Positions 1-7,189 of a stretch of DNA of 42,981 nt are shown piece after piece. Positions within the stretch are counted from its first letter, which is position 1; each line of letters opens with the position of its first letter. The notes below the pieces were generated by a model. That model was given only the letters and a program-made list of their open reading frames with translations. It had not been told where the DNA came from and did not search any database. The stretch lies in the NCBI GenBank assembly GCA_017516485.1, contig JAFXCH010000041.1, positions 1 to 42,981 on the forward strand, read 5' to 3'. The translations under genes were made by a program, and so were the position numbers. The stretch is from Clostridia bacterium (GTDB taxonomy: Bacteria > Bacillota > Clostridia > Oscillospirales > Acutalibacteraceae).

Positions 1-2
1 CT

Positions 3-311
3 TCTGCTTCAAGTGCTGTTGCAGGCGATGCTGTAACAATCACTGCAGATCAGATTGACGGTAAGATTTTTTATTGCTGGAACATCACAGGCGCAACCCC
101 CGAAGATTATTTTGATTCCGAAACAACATTCACAATGGGTGTTTTCAATGTTACTGCAGAAGCGGTTTACAAAGATTGTGAATGCAATTGCCATAAAGGC
201 GGAATTGAAGGATTCTTCTTTAAATTCGTCCTCTTCTTCCAGAAGATTTTTGGTATGAATACGGTTTGTGGCTGCCAAATGAACCACAATGTTTTCGGCG
301 ATCTCTGGTAA
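3..311 (+). CDS. C-terminal end of a secreted protein with Cys-rich hydrophobic tail (5' truncated)
   Basis: The reading frame is open from the first bases of the window and ends at TAA 309-311, so only the last 102 residues are present. The first part is Ser/Ala/Val/Thr rich and reads like the end of an extracellular Ig-like or beta-sandwich domain. The last 45 residues form a distinctive tail: CECNCHKGGIEG, then a Phe-rich hydrophobic stretch (FFFKFVLFFQKIFG), then a second Cys pair (CGC) before the stop. From memory, tails of this general form end many secreted proteins of gut Clostridia, but I cannot name the family or its function. A hairpin terminator follows 21 bases downstream. The body of the protein is outside the window, so no function is assigned. 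Confidence 0.75.
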   Translation, partial: SASSAVAGDAVTITADQIDGKIFYCWNITGATPEDYFDSETTFTMGVFNVTAEAVYKDCECNCHKGGIEGFFFKFVLFFQKIFGMNTVCGCQMNHNVFGDLW

Positions 312-332
312 GATTTAAAATCTCATAACTCA

Positions 333-360
333 AACGGCGGAGCAATCCGCCGTTCTTATT
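333..360 (+). terminator. Intrinsic terminator after the truncated first gene
   Basis: A perfect 9-bp stem (AACGGCGGA at 333-341 with TCCGCCGTT at 346-354) has a GCAA loop and a T-rich 3' flank (CTTATTT). It lies 21 bases after the stop codon at 311. Confidence 0.8.
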
Positions 361-430
361 TACATTATAAGTCGTGTATATGTGTTTCGTTGCTCGGTTC
401 AAATTTTGACAAAAACAAGCTGTAAATACA

Positions 431-460
431 AAGCCCCAAGGACGAAAGTTCTTGGGGCTT
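431..460. repeat. Perfect inverted repeat in intergenic region
   Basis: AAGCCCCAAG (431-440) is exactly complementary to CTTGGGGCTT (451-460), and G-T/A-T pairs can extend the stem inward. It lacks a good T-run on either side, so it is a weaker terminator candidate than the hairpin at 333-360. A related half (ATTGGGGCTTTGG) recurs at about 499-511. The rest of 312-667 contains only these hairpins and the promoter module. Confidence 0.5.
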
Positions 461-570
461 ATTACCTGTTACCTCTTCAATCTTACCTCAAAAAGTCATT
501 GGGGCTTTGGAAAGTAAGAAGTAATAAGTAATAGTGAAGAAGTGTTTTTACAAGGCTAACGCCTTGATTG

Positions 571-634
571 CCGCCCTTCGGGCAAACGGATTGGTTTTCA
601 ACGGATTGTAATTCTATATAAAGTGTGATATTAT
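571..634 (+). repeat. Intergenic promoter-bearing repeat, copy A
   Basis: This copy carries CCTTCGGGCAAACGGATTG followed by a T-rich stretch and the promoter TTGTAA-N17-TATTAT. It resembles copies at 1131-1192 and 3004-3064. Copies A and C share CCTTCGGGCAAACGGATTG exactly (576-594 and 3006-3024). Each copy sits directly upstream of a small gene. Confidence 0.6.
606..634 (+). promoter_or_regulatory. Sigma-A promoter of the DUF4375-like gene
   Basis: TTGTAA (606-611), a 17-bp spacer and TATTAT (629-634), with TGA just before the -10 (extended -10). It lies 34 bases before the start codon at 668. Confidence 0.65.
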
Positions 635-667
635 TTCAGTAAGTTCATTAAGAGGAGATTTTAAATT

Positions 668-1072
668 ATGAGCCTATTTGATTTGTTCAAGAAAAAGCAA
701 GTTGAATTAACTGAAGAACAGCTTAAATGGAATAAGATGTGGGATTTATGGACGGAAGGAGAAGTTGAGTCACCTTATGCAGAATTAATGACTTATCAAG
801 GTGAAATTAATAATGGTGGGCATAGTCAATATTTCTTTAATATTGAAAACAATGATGATTTAGATAAAGAAATGTCTGCATTGGAAAACATCTTATCTGA
901 TAAACTTATTGATAATTTACATAGAGCATATAAAGCACACTTGATTTTAGAAGAGAATGAAGATGACGAAAATGCTGAAGAAATAATAGAACAATGCGAT
1001 GATATGTTCTATGAAAACGAAGAAGAAATTAATAACAAATTACAAGAATATGCTTATAAAATCCAATTATAA
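668..1072 (+). CDS. DUF4375 (DMP19-like) small acidic protein
   Basis: This 134-residue cytosolic protein has no signal peptide or membrane segment. The core INNGGHSQYFFN (about residues 48-59) followed by an acidic helical region matches what I know of the DUF4375/DMP19-like family, whose molecular role is not established. Some members occur among immunity-like genes. The C-terminal third is very Glu/Asp rich and predicted helical. AGGAG lies upstream of the ATG (AAGAGGAGATTTTAAATT-ATG), and a promoter with an extended -10 is at 606-634. It appears monocistronic, because the next gene has its own copy of the promoter module. The family call rests on a remembered motif. Confidence 0.7.
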   Translation: MSLFDLFKKKQVELTEEQLKWNKMWDLWTEGEVESPYAELMTYQGEINNGGHSQYFFNIENNDDLDKEMSALENILSDKLIDNLHRAYKAHLILEENEDDENAEEIIEQCDDMFYENEEEINNKLQEYAYKIQL

Positions 1073-1130
1073 TTTTTGCCAAAATCAAGTTGTAAAAACA
1101 AAACGAGGTTGCCAATGGCACAGCTAAGTT

Positions 1131-1192
1131 GACCTTCGGGTAAAGGGCTTGACTTTCAATTGATTGTAATTTTATATGTGTTGTGATATAAT
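1131..1192 (+). repeat. Intergenic promoter-bearing repeat, copy B
   Basis: This diverged copy of the module contains ACCTTCGGG, then TTTCAATTGATTGTAAT and TGTGATATAAT. It is more diverged upstream than copies A and C, but its promoter geometry is identical. Confidence 0.5.
1164..1192 (+). promoter_or_regulatory. Sigma-A promoter of the HEAT-like gene
   Basis: TTGTAA (1164-1169), a 17-bp spacer and a consensus TATAAT (1187-1192) preceded by TGTGA (extended -10). The start codon at 1229 is 37 bases downstream. Confidence 0.7.
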
Positions 1193-1228
1193 CATTCCGA
1201 CAAAAATGATTTATGAGGTGCGTTTTGT

Positions 1229-1681
1229 ATGAACAGAATAGTTTTTGATAACGAACTTGACTGTTTATTGGTAAGGGCAGAAGCTTTGATTCCTGAAGAA
1301 AACTTACCAGATTTGCCGTTTATGGATTCGGCACCTGATGTTCACGATTGGTATAAGTATGAACTTGAATTATGGGATGTTGGTGAAAACATAAGGCAAT
1401 TCCTTTCGGAAAACAAGAATAAACTCAATAATAATCAGATTGAGAGAATTATAAAAATTTGCCTTGACAAGAGGGCTAAACGAGGCAGACAAAGTTTTGT
1501 TATGCTGTTAGGAAAAAAGATGTATTGTGAGTATGCTGAGCAGATAGTTTCACTTTTGAACGACGGGGATGTTGACGGACAGGTTATTGATACTTTATAT
1601 AAAATGGGTGCAAAAGAGTACGTTGATTTAATTGAGCCTTTTCTTATACATAATCGTACCTGGATAAGAAACGTAGCTTAA
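1229..1681 (+). CDS. HEAT-repeat-like helical protein, probably ended early by a stop codon
   Basis: The protein has 150 residues, is all-helical and cytosolic. The second half (from KNKLNNNQIERIIKICLDKR onward) reads as paired helices of HEAT/armadillo type, with an ending typical of such proteins (HNRTWIRNVA). GAGGTG lies before the ATG. The TAA at 1679-1681 is followed in the same frame by RYIQKYK and a second TAA at 1703-1705. That matches how such repeats usually continue (IRN-A-x-KYI-K), so the natural C-terminus may be about eight residues longer, with a Lys AAA changed to TAA. No enzymatic motif is seen. HEAT-like proteins of this size often occur in immunity-type gene arrays, but that role is only inference. 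Confidence 0.65.
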   Translation: MNRIVFDNELDCLLVRAEALIPEENLPDLPFMDSAPDVHDWYKYELELWDVGENIRQFLSENKNKLNNNQIERIIKICLDKRAKRGRQSFVMLLGKKMYCEYAEQIVSLLNDGDVDGQVIDTLYKMGAKEYVDLIEPFLIHNRTWIRNVA

Positions 1682-1750
1682 AGATATATTCAAAAGTATA
1701 AGTAAGATAATTATTCGTTGCACTCTAAAATGAGGCGTAATTACATAATA

Positions 1751-1786
1751 AAGGAGTACGGACAGTTTTGTTCGTACTCCTTTTAT
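1751..1786. terminator. Bidirectional terminator between convergent genes
   Basis: AAGGAGTACG (1751-1760) pairs with CGTACTCCTT (1773-1782). Four more inner pairs (GACA/TGTT, one wobble) close a GTTT loop. T-runs lie on both strands. It separates the plus-strand HEAT-like gene from the minus-strand azlCD pair. Confidence 0.8.
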
Positions 1787-1845
1787 CACTGTATAGTGCA
1801 TTATGCTTGTTACCGAATGGGGCAGACTTAATATCTTTATCTTGT

Positions 1846-2145
1846 TCAGATTATCAAATCGGTGATAAGTCCTGAAGCGGCGGCTGCCAAAGCGACAATC
1901 AGCAGCGGCTTTTCAAAGAAAGCTACGACAACTGCAACAACTGTACCGACAACTGCACTTTTAAGATTTCCTGTTGAATAAAAAATCGCAGGAACTGTCA
2001 TTGCCGCAAGCACGGCATAAGGCAAATAATAAAGGATGCTTTTGATAAACCGGGACTTGATTTGTTTTTGGAATGCTGTAAAAGGTATCATCCTGATGAG
2101 GTATGTTACACCGGCCATTACGGCAATATAAATTATTATGCTCAT
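1846..2145 (-). CDS. azlD: Branched-chain amino acid transport protein AzlD
   Basis: This 99-residue membrane protein has about four hydrophobic segments and the AzlD hallmark YLIRMIPF near residue 17. It is the usual length for the family. AzlD is the small partner of AzlC; together they form an exporter implicated in export of branched-chain amino acids. The start codon overlaps the azlC stop by four bases (ATGA), so the two are translationally coupled. A GAAGAAG sequence inside azlC serves as ribosome binding site. The pair converges on the terminator at 1751-1786. Confidence 0.9.
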   Translation of the reverse strand: MSIIIYIAVMAGVTYLIRMIPFTAFQKQIKSRFIKSILYYLPYAVLAAMTVPAIFYSTGNLKSAVVGTVVAVVVAFFEKPLLIVALAAAASGLITDLII

Positions 2146-2843
2146 AATTCTTCTTCCTCCTCTTTAACGGGGAACAAAGCTGCGCAGATTACAGCGGCAA
2201 TGACTGCGCTTATAATTACCGAAAATCCGCTGCTGATAAAGGGGAAAAAGTATTTTAACACTACGCTCACTGCTGCAGAAATGATTACGGCAACAAGAAC
2301 GGCTTTGCTCTTTTTTGCGGCAGGAATGAATATGGCAATAAACATACCGTAAAGAAGAATTCCCATATTGTTTGCTATTATTTCGGGCAGAAGCTGATTG
2401 GCAAGTGCGCCTGCAACCGTACCCGAAGTCCAGCCGATGAAAGGTATTGCTATCAGCCCCGCCATATATGATGCGGTAATCTTGCCTTTCTGTGAAATTG
2501 CTACGGCATAAATCTCATCAGTAATACCGAAGGCCAACAAAAGCCTTTTTGGCGTGGTAAAGCTGCTGTCGAGCTTCTGTGTCAAAGAAAAGCCCATTAA
2601 AGAGTATCTTAAGTTTATAACAAGCTGTGTCAGAATCATTTCCGCCAGCGTACCTGATGCGGCTATTATTTCAACTCCTGCTGCCTGACCGGCAGAGGTC
2701 AGATTTGTTGCGGAGATAAGCCAAGCAAAGAAAGCAGAGATTTTGGAACTCATAGCTAAAATGCCAAAGCCGAAAGAAACCGAAAAATAGCCTAACCCAA
2801 TAGGTATACCGTCTGAAAATCCTTTTTTAAAATCCTTTTGCAT
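2142..2843 (-). CDS. azlC: Branched-chain amino acid permease AzlC family
   Basis: The protein has 233 residues, normal for the family, with multiple membrane segments. Family features include the N-terminal GFSDGIPIGLGYFSVSFGFG, the NLTSAGQAAG stretch and LVINLRYSLMGFSL. AzlC is the large subunit of the AzlCD system at the cytoplasmic membrane. It is the first gene of a two-gene minus-strand operon with azlD. AAAGG precedes the ATG at 2843, and a promoter lies at 2875-2903. The C-terminus ends in a short acidic run (KEEEEEL) encoded across the junction with azlD. No leucine- or Lrp-type regulator is adjacent. Confidence 0.9.
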   Translation of the reverse strand: MQKDFKKGFSDGIPIGLGYFSVSFGFGILAMSSKISAFFAWLISATNLTSAGQAAGVEIIAASGTLAEMILTQLVINLRYSLMGFSLTQKLDSSFTTPKRLLLAFGITDEIYAVAISQKGKITASYMAGLIAIPFIGWTSGTVAGALANQLLPEIIANNMGILLYGMFIAIFIPAAKKSKAVLVAVIISAAVSVVLKYFFPFISSGFSVIISAVIAAVICAALFPVKEEEEEL

Positions 2844-2874
2844 ACTGTTGACCTTTCTTTAGTCGCTGCCCAAC

Positions 2875-2903
2875 AGTATAACATATACCTATTTTCAAAA
2901 CAA
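2875..2903 (-). promoter_or_regulatory. Promoter of azlCD
   Basis: On the minus strand: TTGTTT (2903-2898), a 17-bp spacer and TATACT (2880-2875), with TGT before the -10 (extended -10). It lies about 32 bases upstream of the azlC start. Confidence 0.6.
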
Positions 2904-3003
2904 TAACGAAGCTAACGATTTGAGCGCCGATTTTATCTTTATATATGTTGAAATTATCATAACAAGGAAGAATTTTGTTGAAGGTTCTTCGGCATTGGTT
3001 GTC

Positions 3004-3064
3004 ATCCTTCGGGCAAACGGATTGCTTTTGCCCGATTGTAATCTTAAATAAGGTGTGATATAAT
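3004..3064 (+). repeat. Intergenic promoter-bearing repeat, copy C
   Basis: CCTTCGGGCAAACGGATTG (3006-3024) is identical to copy A. It is followed by CTTTTGCCCGATTGTAAT and GTGTGATATAAT. It feeds the small membrane protein gene at 3105. Confidence 0.6.
3036..3064 (+). promoter_or_regulatory. Sigma-A promoter of small membrane protein gene
   Basis: TTGTAA (3036-3041), a 17-bp spacer and TATAAT (3059-3064) with TGTGA before the -10. Confidence 0.7.
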
Positions 3065-3104
3065 TGTCTTGAAAAACCTGAACGTGACAAAGGAGATTTA
3101 TTCT

Positions 3105-3446
3105 ATGAAGCGTTATATTAAAGAAATTATCGTTTCGTTATTACAGCTTTTTATGTTTTACGTTTTTCCGTTGTTTGCGGGGCCGACCGATGCAATGGGA
3201 ATGGTGGTTACGATTATATTAGCAACCCTGTTCTTATCTTTTATTATCGGCGTGCTGTCAAACAATGCGCTGAAATATTTGTACCCGATTGTCACGGCTG
3301 TTGTGTTTATACCCTCGGTGTTTATTTACTACAATGAATCAGCGTTAATACATTCGGTCTGGTATCTTGCGGTATCCGGTGTCGGTTTGTTAGTTGGGTC
3401 GGGTGTAAACGCAATCATTTCCTGTCTTAAGCAAAGAAAGAAGTAA
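3105..3446 (+). CDS. Small four-helix membrane protein, unknown function
   Basis: The protein has 113 residues and about four predicted membrane helices (roughly residues 7-25, 30-52, 56-74 and 86-106). It has a basic N-terminus (MKRYIKE) and a basic C-terminal tail (KQRKK), suggesting both ends lie in the cytoplasm. I chose the ATG at 3105 because AAGGAG lies 8-13 bases upstream. An in-frame start at 3069 would fall only five bases after the -10 element, too close to make a usable leader. No family is recognised. It is monocistronic, with its own promoter (3036-3064) and terminator (3514-3540). Confidence 0.7.
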   Translation: MKRYIKEIIVSLLQLFMFYVFPLFAGPTDAMGMVVTIILATLFLSFIIGVLSNNALKYLYPIVTAVVFIPSVFIYYNESALIHSVWYLAVSGVGLLVGSGVNAIISCLKQRKK

Positions 3447-3513
3447 TTATAGTCCGATTGTTCACAGCGGAAGCGATGTAAAGTAAATAAAGTGTTTTGT
3501 TGTTAAAAATTTT

Positions 3514-3540
3514 CCCGTTTGCAAGAACGGGATTTTTTTA
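3514..3540 (+). terminator. Intrinsic terminator
   Basis: CCCGTT (3514-3519) and AACGGG (3526-3531) form the stem, followed by ATTTTTTTA. It terminates the small membrane protein gene 68 bases after its stop. Confidence 0.8.
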
Positions 3541-3612
3541 TCCGGCATATCGGGCTGATTTCAGACGAAACCTGTGTTTGTTAGCTTAATGTGATATAAC
3601 CGTTTAAGCAAA

Positions 3613-3756
3613 ATGAAAATTGTGGTATTTATCAGCGTGTTGTGCAGCAAAAAAATGAAGGCTGTTAAGTACGGCAAAGATAATAATGTTATCGTTTTGC
3701 TTCACGCAGGCGGTTTGTTGCTTGGCGTACAGGTACTTGTTGAAATACTTTCGTAA
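3613..3756 (+). CDS. Possible 47-residue ORF or gene remnant
   Basis: ATG at 3613 opens a frame ending at TAA 3754-3756. It encodes MKIVVFISVLCSKK, a polar middle and a hydrophobic end (LLHAGGLLLGVQVLVEILS). No good ribosome binding site is seen, and the frame overlaps the start of the next promoter. It may be a decayed fragment of a membrane protein. The rest of 3541-3871 holds only the promoter at 3757-3785. Confidence 0.25.
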   Translation: MKIVVFISVLCSKKMKAVKYGKDNNVIVLLHAGGLLLGVQVLVEILS

Positions 3757-3785
3757 TTGTAATTTCGGTTTATATGTGTTATAAT
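3757..3785 (+). promoter_or_regulatory. Promoter of the GH28-like gene
   Basis: TTGTAA (3757-3762), a 17-bp spacer (TTTCGGTTTATATGTGT) and TATAAT (3780-3785). It has the same geometry as the promoters at 606, 1164 and 3036 but lacks their upstream module. Confidence 0.65.
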
Positions 3786-3871
3786 CAATATCAAAAATGG
3801 CACTTGTTTAAATTATATCAGGTATGCCGTGTTTAGTAATTTATTATTGAGTTTTTTAAGGAGATAAGCAA

Positions 3872-5503
3872 ATGCAAGCTGTTATTAAGTTTTTCTTTAC
3901 GTTACTTACAACCGTTTCAATTTTTTGTTCAAATCTGCTCTTTCCTGCAACGGTTTATCCCGAAAGTGAGAATTTTGATTTTTCGTATCTTGAATATCCC
4001 GACGAAGCGATAATAACGCTTGAGGAGGCCGGTCTTACCGAGCAAGAGCTTGTGGGCAGGGCCTCGGCTTTACTGCCCGAATACGTGCAGTCCGGCGGAT
4101 ATGACGACATAAACGGTATAACAATATCGCCGTATTATACCGCCAAGGTCAGCGGAGAGGAAATCCCTGTTTATGCTTCCGTGGTCTTTATACGTGTTGA
4201 CGATACGGGCACGCTGCACTCTTTCTCCGAAATTTATGTTGATTCAAGCGAGGAGTTTTCATTCAATATTGAGATAACAGGTGCCGATGTTGCGATTAAA
4301 AATGCAATAGTGTTACCCGAAACGCACGGTGTAAAGGCACAGTGCAAGGATAATACGGTAACGGCATCAATCAATAAAACAGGTATCTACACCTTCCTTT
4401 TTAACGATGCAAACCAATATTACGGCTATACGCTTATGGTGCGCGAAAAGGTTGATGAAGATAAAGAAATTGAGGAATATATCGAGAAATACGGTGAGGA
4501 TAACGTATGGGTTATTGACAAAGGCGTGTATCAATACGATTATGTTAACCTTGTTGCTCACAACAATCTTGTAATTTATCTTCGTGAGGGTGCTTATGTA
4601 ATTGCAAACCACCTTTTCGATATTGACTGCGCCGAGGACGAAAACAAATACTTTGAGCCTAATGCGTGGGAGAATAATTCTATTGGGCTTACAAGGTATC
4701 CTTTTATCAATTTCTATAACTGCAACAACATAACCCTTGCGGGCAGAGGCGTAATAGATATGACACGACTTGACAGACGTGAACGCAGGGGTGTGGTTTT
4801 TACCAACTGTAATAACGTAACCGTAAGCGATGTTAAAATTATCAATTCGCCCGAATGGTCATTTATCTCCTACTGCTGTACCGATGTCAGCATTGACAAC
4901 GTAGATATTATCGGCAACCGAGGAAACTGTGACGGCTTTGCTGTGTGCAACAGTCACAACGTAACCGTTGATAATTGCTTTGCAAGGGTTGCGGATGATA
5001 CCTTTGAGGTTAAGGCTCTCGGCGGCACGATGGACAGTAAAAATATCACCTTTACAAACTGTATTGCTTGGGGCGGATATGCAAGATGCTTCGGTATTAC
5101 GGGTGAGGTAAACAAAAAAATTTCCGACGTGGTTTTCCGTGACTGCGCCGTAATTTACCGTGACGGTATATGGAATAACGACAGAATCGGCTCGCTTGTT
5201 GTTGTTGCGGAGCAGACTGAGGGCAGTATTGACGGAGTTACTTTTGAAAACATTGAAATTTTCCGTGATGAGGGCAGACCTATTCTTGTAAATATTTATG
5301 ACGAAGAAGCGGAGAATTTTGAAATTAAAAACGTCGTGTTCAAAAACATTTCTTACACTTCGTATATGAAACCGAAAATTGCAGGTACGGACAGCGACAC
5401 GAACACCGTTCAGGTGAAGCTTGAGAATATTACCGCTAACGGCAGTAAGGCACAGCTCCCGAAAACGAGATTTATAATCGGCAAATACTGTGACGTTACT
5501 TAA
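3872..5503 (+). CDS. GH28-like right-handed beta-helix enzyme (polygalacturonase family), exported
   Basis: This 543-residue protein has a hydrophobic N-terminal segment (about residues 5-27) with only one Lys before it. Residues about 60-195 look like a beta-sandwich domain. From about 200 onward there are many short N-rich beta-helix coils (NLVIYLREGAYV, NNITLAGRGVIDM, NNVTVSDVKIINSPEW). GH28-type acidic residues are apparent: NCDG (Asp354) and ADDTF (Asp375-Asp376). The classical GHG and RIK motifs of GH28 are not evident, so the substrate and even the exact family are uncertain. In the family the reaction would be hydrolysis of galacturonic acid-containing pectin. AAGGAG lies 9 bases before the ATG. 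Its neighbours are housekeeping, and the other glycan enzymes start at 7.2 kb. Confidence 0.65.
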   Translation: MQAVIKFFFTLLTTVSIFCSNLLFPATVYPESENFDFSYLEYPDEAIITLEEAGLTEQELVGRASALLPEYVQSGGYDDINGITISPYYTAKVSGEEIPVYASVVFIRVDDTGTLHSFSEIYVDSSEEFSFNIEITGADVAIKNAIVLPETHGVKAQCKDNTVTASINKTGIYTFLFNDANQYYGYTLMVREKVDEDKEIEEYIEKYGEDNVWVIDKGVYQYDYVNLVAHNNLVIYLREGAYVIANHLFDIDCAEDENKYFEPNAWENNSIGLTRYPFINFYNCNNITLAGRGVIDMTRLDRRERRGVVFTNCNNVTVSDVKIINSPEWSFISYCCTDVSIDNVDIIGNRGNCDGFAVCNSHNVTVDNCFARVADDTFEVKALGGTMDSKNITFTNCIAWGGYARCFGITGEVNKKISDVVFRDCAVIYRDGIWNNDRIGSLVVVAEQTEGSIDGVTFENIEIFRDEGRPILVNIYDEEAENFEIKNVVFKNISYTSYMKPKIAGTDSDTNTVQVKLENITANGSKAQLPKTRFIIGKYCDVT

Positions 5504-5551
5504 CGAACGGTCTTTAAAAGCAAGCATTACAATGTAAGGACAAACGTAAAT

Positions 5552-6373
5552 ATGAAGAACTCAATTACGGAAATTACGGATTTTCTTGCTCCTGAGCTGG
5601 ACGTATATGCACGCCTGAGTGAGGTTCAGCTTTTAAACAGAGAATTTCCCGAAAAGGGGCTGTTTATAGCGGAAAGCCCGAAGGTTATAGAGCGTGCTCT
5701 TGATGCGGGTTACGAGCCCGTATCCTGCCTTATGGAGAAAAGGCATATTGAGGGCGAGGGCAAGCCAATACTTGACCGGATAAGCGGAGTAGCTGTTTTT
5801 TGTGCTGAATTTGACGTTCTTACGCTTCTTACGGGCTTCAAGCTTACGAGAGGTATGCTTTGTGCAATGAAGCGCAAGCCTCTGCCCGGTGTAGAGGAAA
5901 TCTGTAAAAACAAAAAAAGAATAGTTATTCTTGACAGAGTTATGAACCCCACGAACGTCGGTGCCGTAATCCGTTCGGCAGCGGCGCTGGGAATGGAAGC
6001 CGTAATCCTCACTCCTGGCTGCTCTGACCCCTTGTACAGACGTGCCGCAAGAGTCAGTATGGGCACCGTTTTCCAGATTGAATGGACGTTTTCGACCGAC
6101 AGCTTTCTTGACGAAATAAAGGCTCTCGGCTTTAAAACGGTAGCTATGGCGCTCAAGGATAATTCGCTTTCAATTAATGACCCCGTACTTGCGGCTGAAG
6201 AAAAGCTTGCCGTCGTTATGGGTACGGAGGGGGACGGACTCTCCATCCAAACTATATCAGAATGTGATTTTACCGTAAAAATACCTATGTTTCACGGCGT
6301 AGATTCGCTGAACGTTGCCGCTGCCTCTGCGGTAGCGTTCTATCAGCTCGGCAACAGGTATAACGGCAACTGA
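5552..6373 (+). CDS. TrmH/SpoU-family RNA 2'-O-methyltransferase
   Basis: The protein has 273 residues. The N-terminal part (1-110) is an L30e-like substrate-binding domain (SEVQLLNREFPEKGLFIAE). The C-terminal SPOUT knot domain carries all three TrmH motifs: NPTNVGAVIRSAAALG near residue 130, VMGTEGDGL near 222, and IPMFHGVDSLNVAAASAV near 245. Such enzymes methylate ribose in rRNA or tRNA using S-adenosylmethionine; the target cannot be told from sequence. TAAGGA precedes the ATG by about ten bases. No promoter was seen in the 48 bases after the GH28-like gene, so read-through from it is possible. It ends at a terminator shared with the convergent gene. Confidence 0.9.
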   Translation: MKNSITEITDFLAPELDVYARLSEVQLLNREFPEKGLFIAESPKVIERALDAGYEPVSCLMEKRHIEGEGKPILDRISGVAVFCAEFDVLTLLTGFKLTRGMLCAMKRKPLPGVEEICKNKKRIVILDRVMNPTNVGAVIRSAAALGMEAVILTPGCSDPLYRRAARVSMGTVFQIEWTFSTDSFLDEIKALGFKTVAMALKDNSLSINDPVLAAEEKLAVVMGTEGDGLSIQTISECDFTVKIPMFHGVDSLNVAAASAVAFYQLGNRYNGN

Positions 6374-6414
6374 TGTTTTTGCTTCAAAGCGGCTGATTAA
6401 TACTCAAAAATAAG

Positions 6415-6450
6415 GCAGGCGGCATCGTGTCTGATGCTGCCTGCTTCGTT
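6415..6450. terminator. Terminator between convergent genes
   Basis: GCAGGCGGCATC (6415-6426) pairs with GATGCTGCCTGC (6433-6444) with one G-T wobble, followed by TTCGTTT. It lies between the methyltransferase gene and the minus-strand hot-dog protein gene. Confidence 0.7.
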
Positions 6451-6881
6451 TATATCTGTCTGCATTTTACGATTGCTTCGGTGACGTTTGTCAGTACGAG
6501 TTCTCCGTTCTGGTTGTAAACGTCTATTGAAATTTCCGCAAGCCCGTTTTTAGGGCTTCGTTTTATGAGATTGGTGATTTTTGCCTTACCCGTGAGAACA
6601 TCACCTGCGAATACGGGCTTCAGCCACTCGATTTTGGTGGATTTTCCGGCAAGAAGCTCTTCACCGAAAAAATCTACCTCAAGGTATTTTGCCCACACGG
6701 ACATAAATGACATTACACCGGGCGCAATCAGCTTACCGAAGGGCGTGGCTTTGGCGTATTCCTCGTCGGTGTGCAGCGGTATGCTGTCGTAGTTAAATGC
6801 AAAATCTATCATTTTTTCTTTTTCGATAAGGGCAGGGGAGATATCCGTGCTCATATTCAGCTTTAAATCGTCAAAATACAT
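6450..6881 (-). CDS. MaoC-like hot-dog fold dehydratase/thioesterase-family protein
   Basis: The protein has 143 residues from the ATG at 6881. That start has AGGAG seven bases upstream (6893-6889), whereas an earlier in-frame start at 6902 has none. The hydratase motif is visible as FNYDSIPLHTDEEYA followed by KLIAPGVMS, the Asp/His pair used by R-specific enoyl-CoA hydratases. The second half has the expected strand pattern (IEWLKPVFAGDVL, LVLTNVTEAIVK). Likely substrates are acyl-CoA thioesters, but nothing in the neighbourhood fixes the pathway. It appears to be a single-gene unit. The 308 bases between it and the next gene hold a promoter (7125-7153) and AT-rich sequence only. Confidence 0.8.
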   Translation of the reverse strand: MYFDDLKLNMSTDISPALIEKEKMIDFAFNYDSIPLHTDEEYAKATPFGKLIAPGVMSFMSVWAKYLEVDFFGEELLAGKSTKIEWLKPVFAGDVLTGKAKITNLIKRSPKNGLAEISIDVYNQNGELVLTNVTEAIVKCRQI

Positions 6882-7124
6882 TTGCTTTCTCCTGTCAATC
6901 AACCTGAACTTTAGTAAACTGCCCTGCAGCTTTCAGTTCTTTTGCCGGCTTTTTTATGTGCTGTGAACCAAACTCATCAGCAATTATACTTTATTATTTT
7001 TCCGTTTGCAAGGCTTATTCCGCTATTATAATATAATACCGAAGCAGGCTCGTAATATGCATTGATTTTTAGGAGAAGCGGTTTAGCATTTGTACATAGC
7101 GATGCACAATATTTTCTCAAACGC

Positions 7125-7153
7125 TTGAAATCAAAAATTACTGATGATAAAAT
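7125..7153 (+). promoter_or_regulatory. Promoter of the first glycan operon
   Basis: TTGAAA (7125-7130), a 17-bp spacer and TAAAAT (7148-7153) with TGA before the -10. A second possible -10 (TATAAT, 7027-7032 or 7032-7037) lies upstream, after TTTGCA at 7005-7010. Confidence 0.55.
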
Positions 7154-7189
7154 AAATTATAATATTTTAGAATTAAACGGGTGATAAAT

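Noticed and set aside
333-460. Two nearby hairpins considered as a CRISPR or tRNA-like structure
   Set aside because: The hairpins differ in sequence, there is no regular spacing, and no cloverleaf can be drawn; they are ordinary intergenic inverted repeats.
2827-3090. Minus-strand frame of 87 codons upstream of azlC
   Set aside because: It spans the azlC promoter and the repeat module; its composition is not protein-like and it has no ribosome binding site.
4859-5527. Open frame of 222 codons on the minus strand
   Set aside because: It lies opposite the GH28-like gene, has no ribosome binding site or family features, and its composition is that of the complement of an Asn/Val-rich gene.
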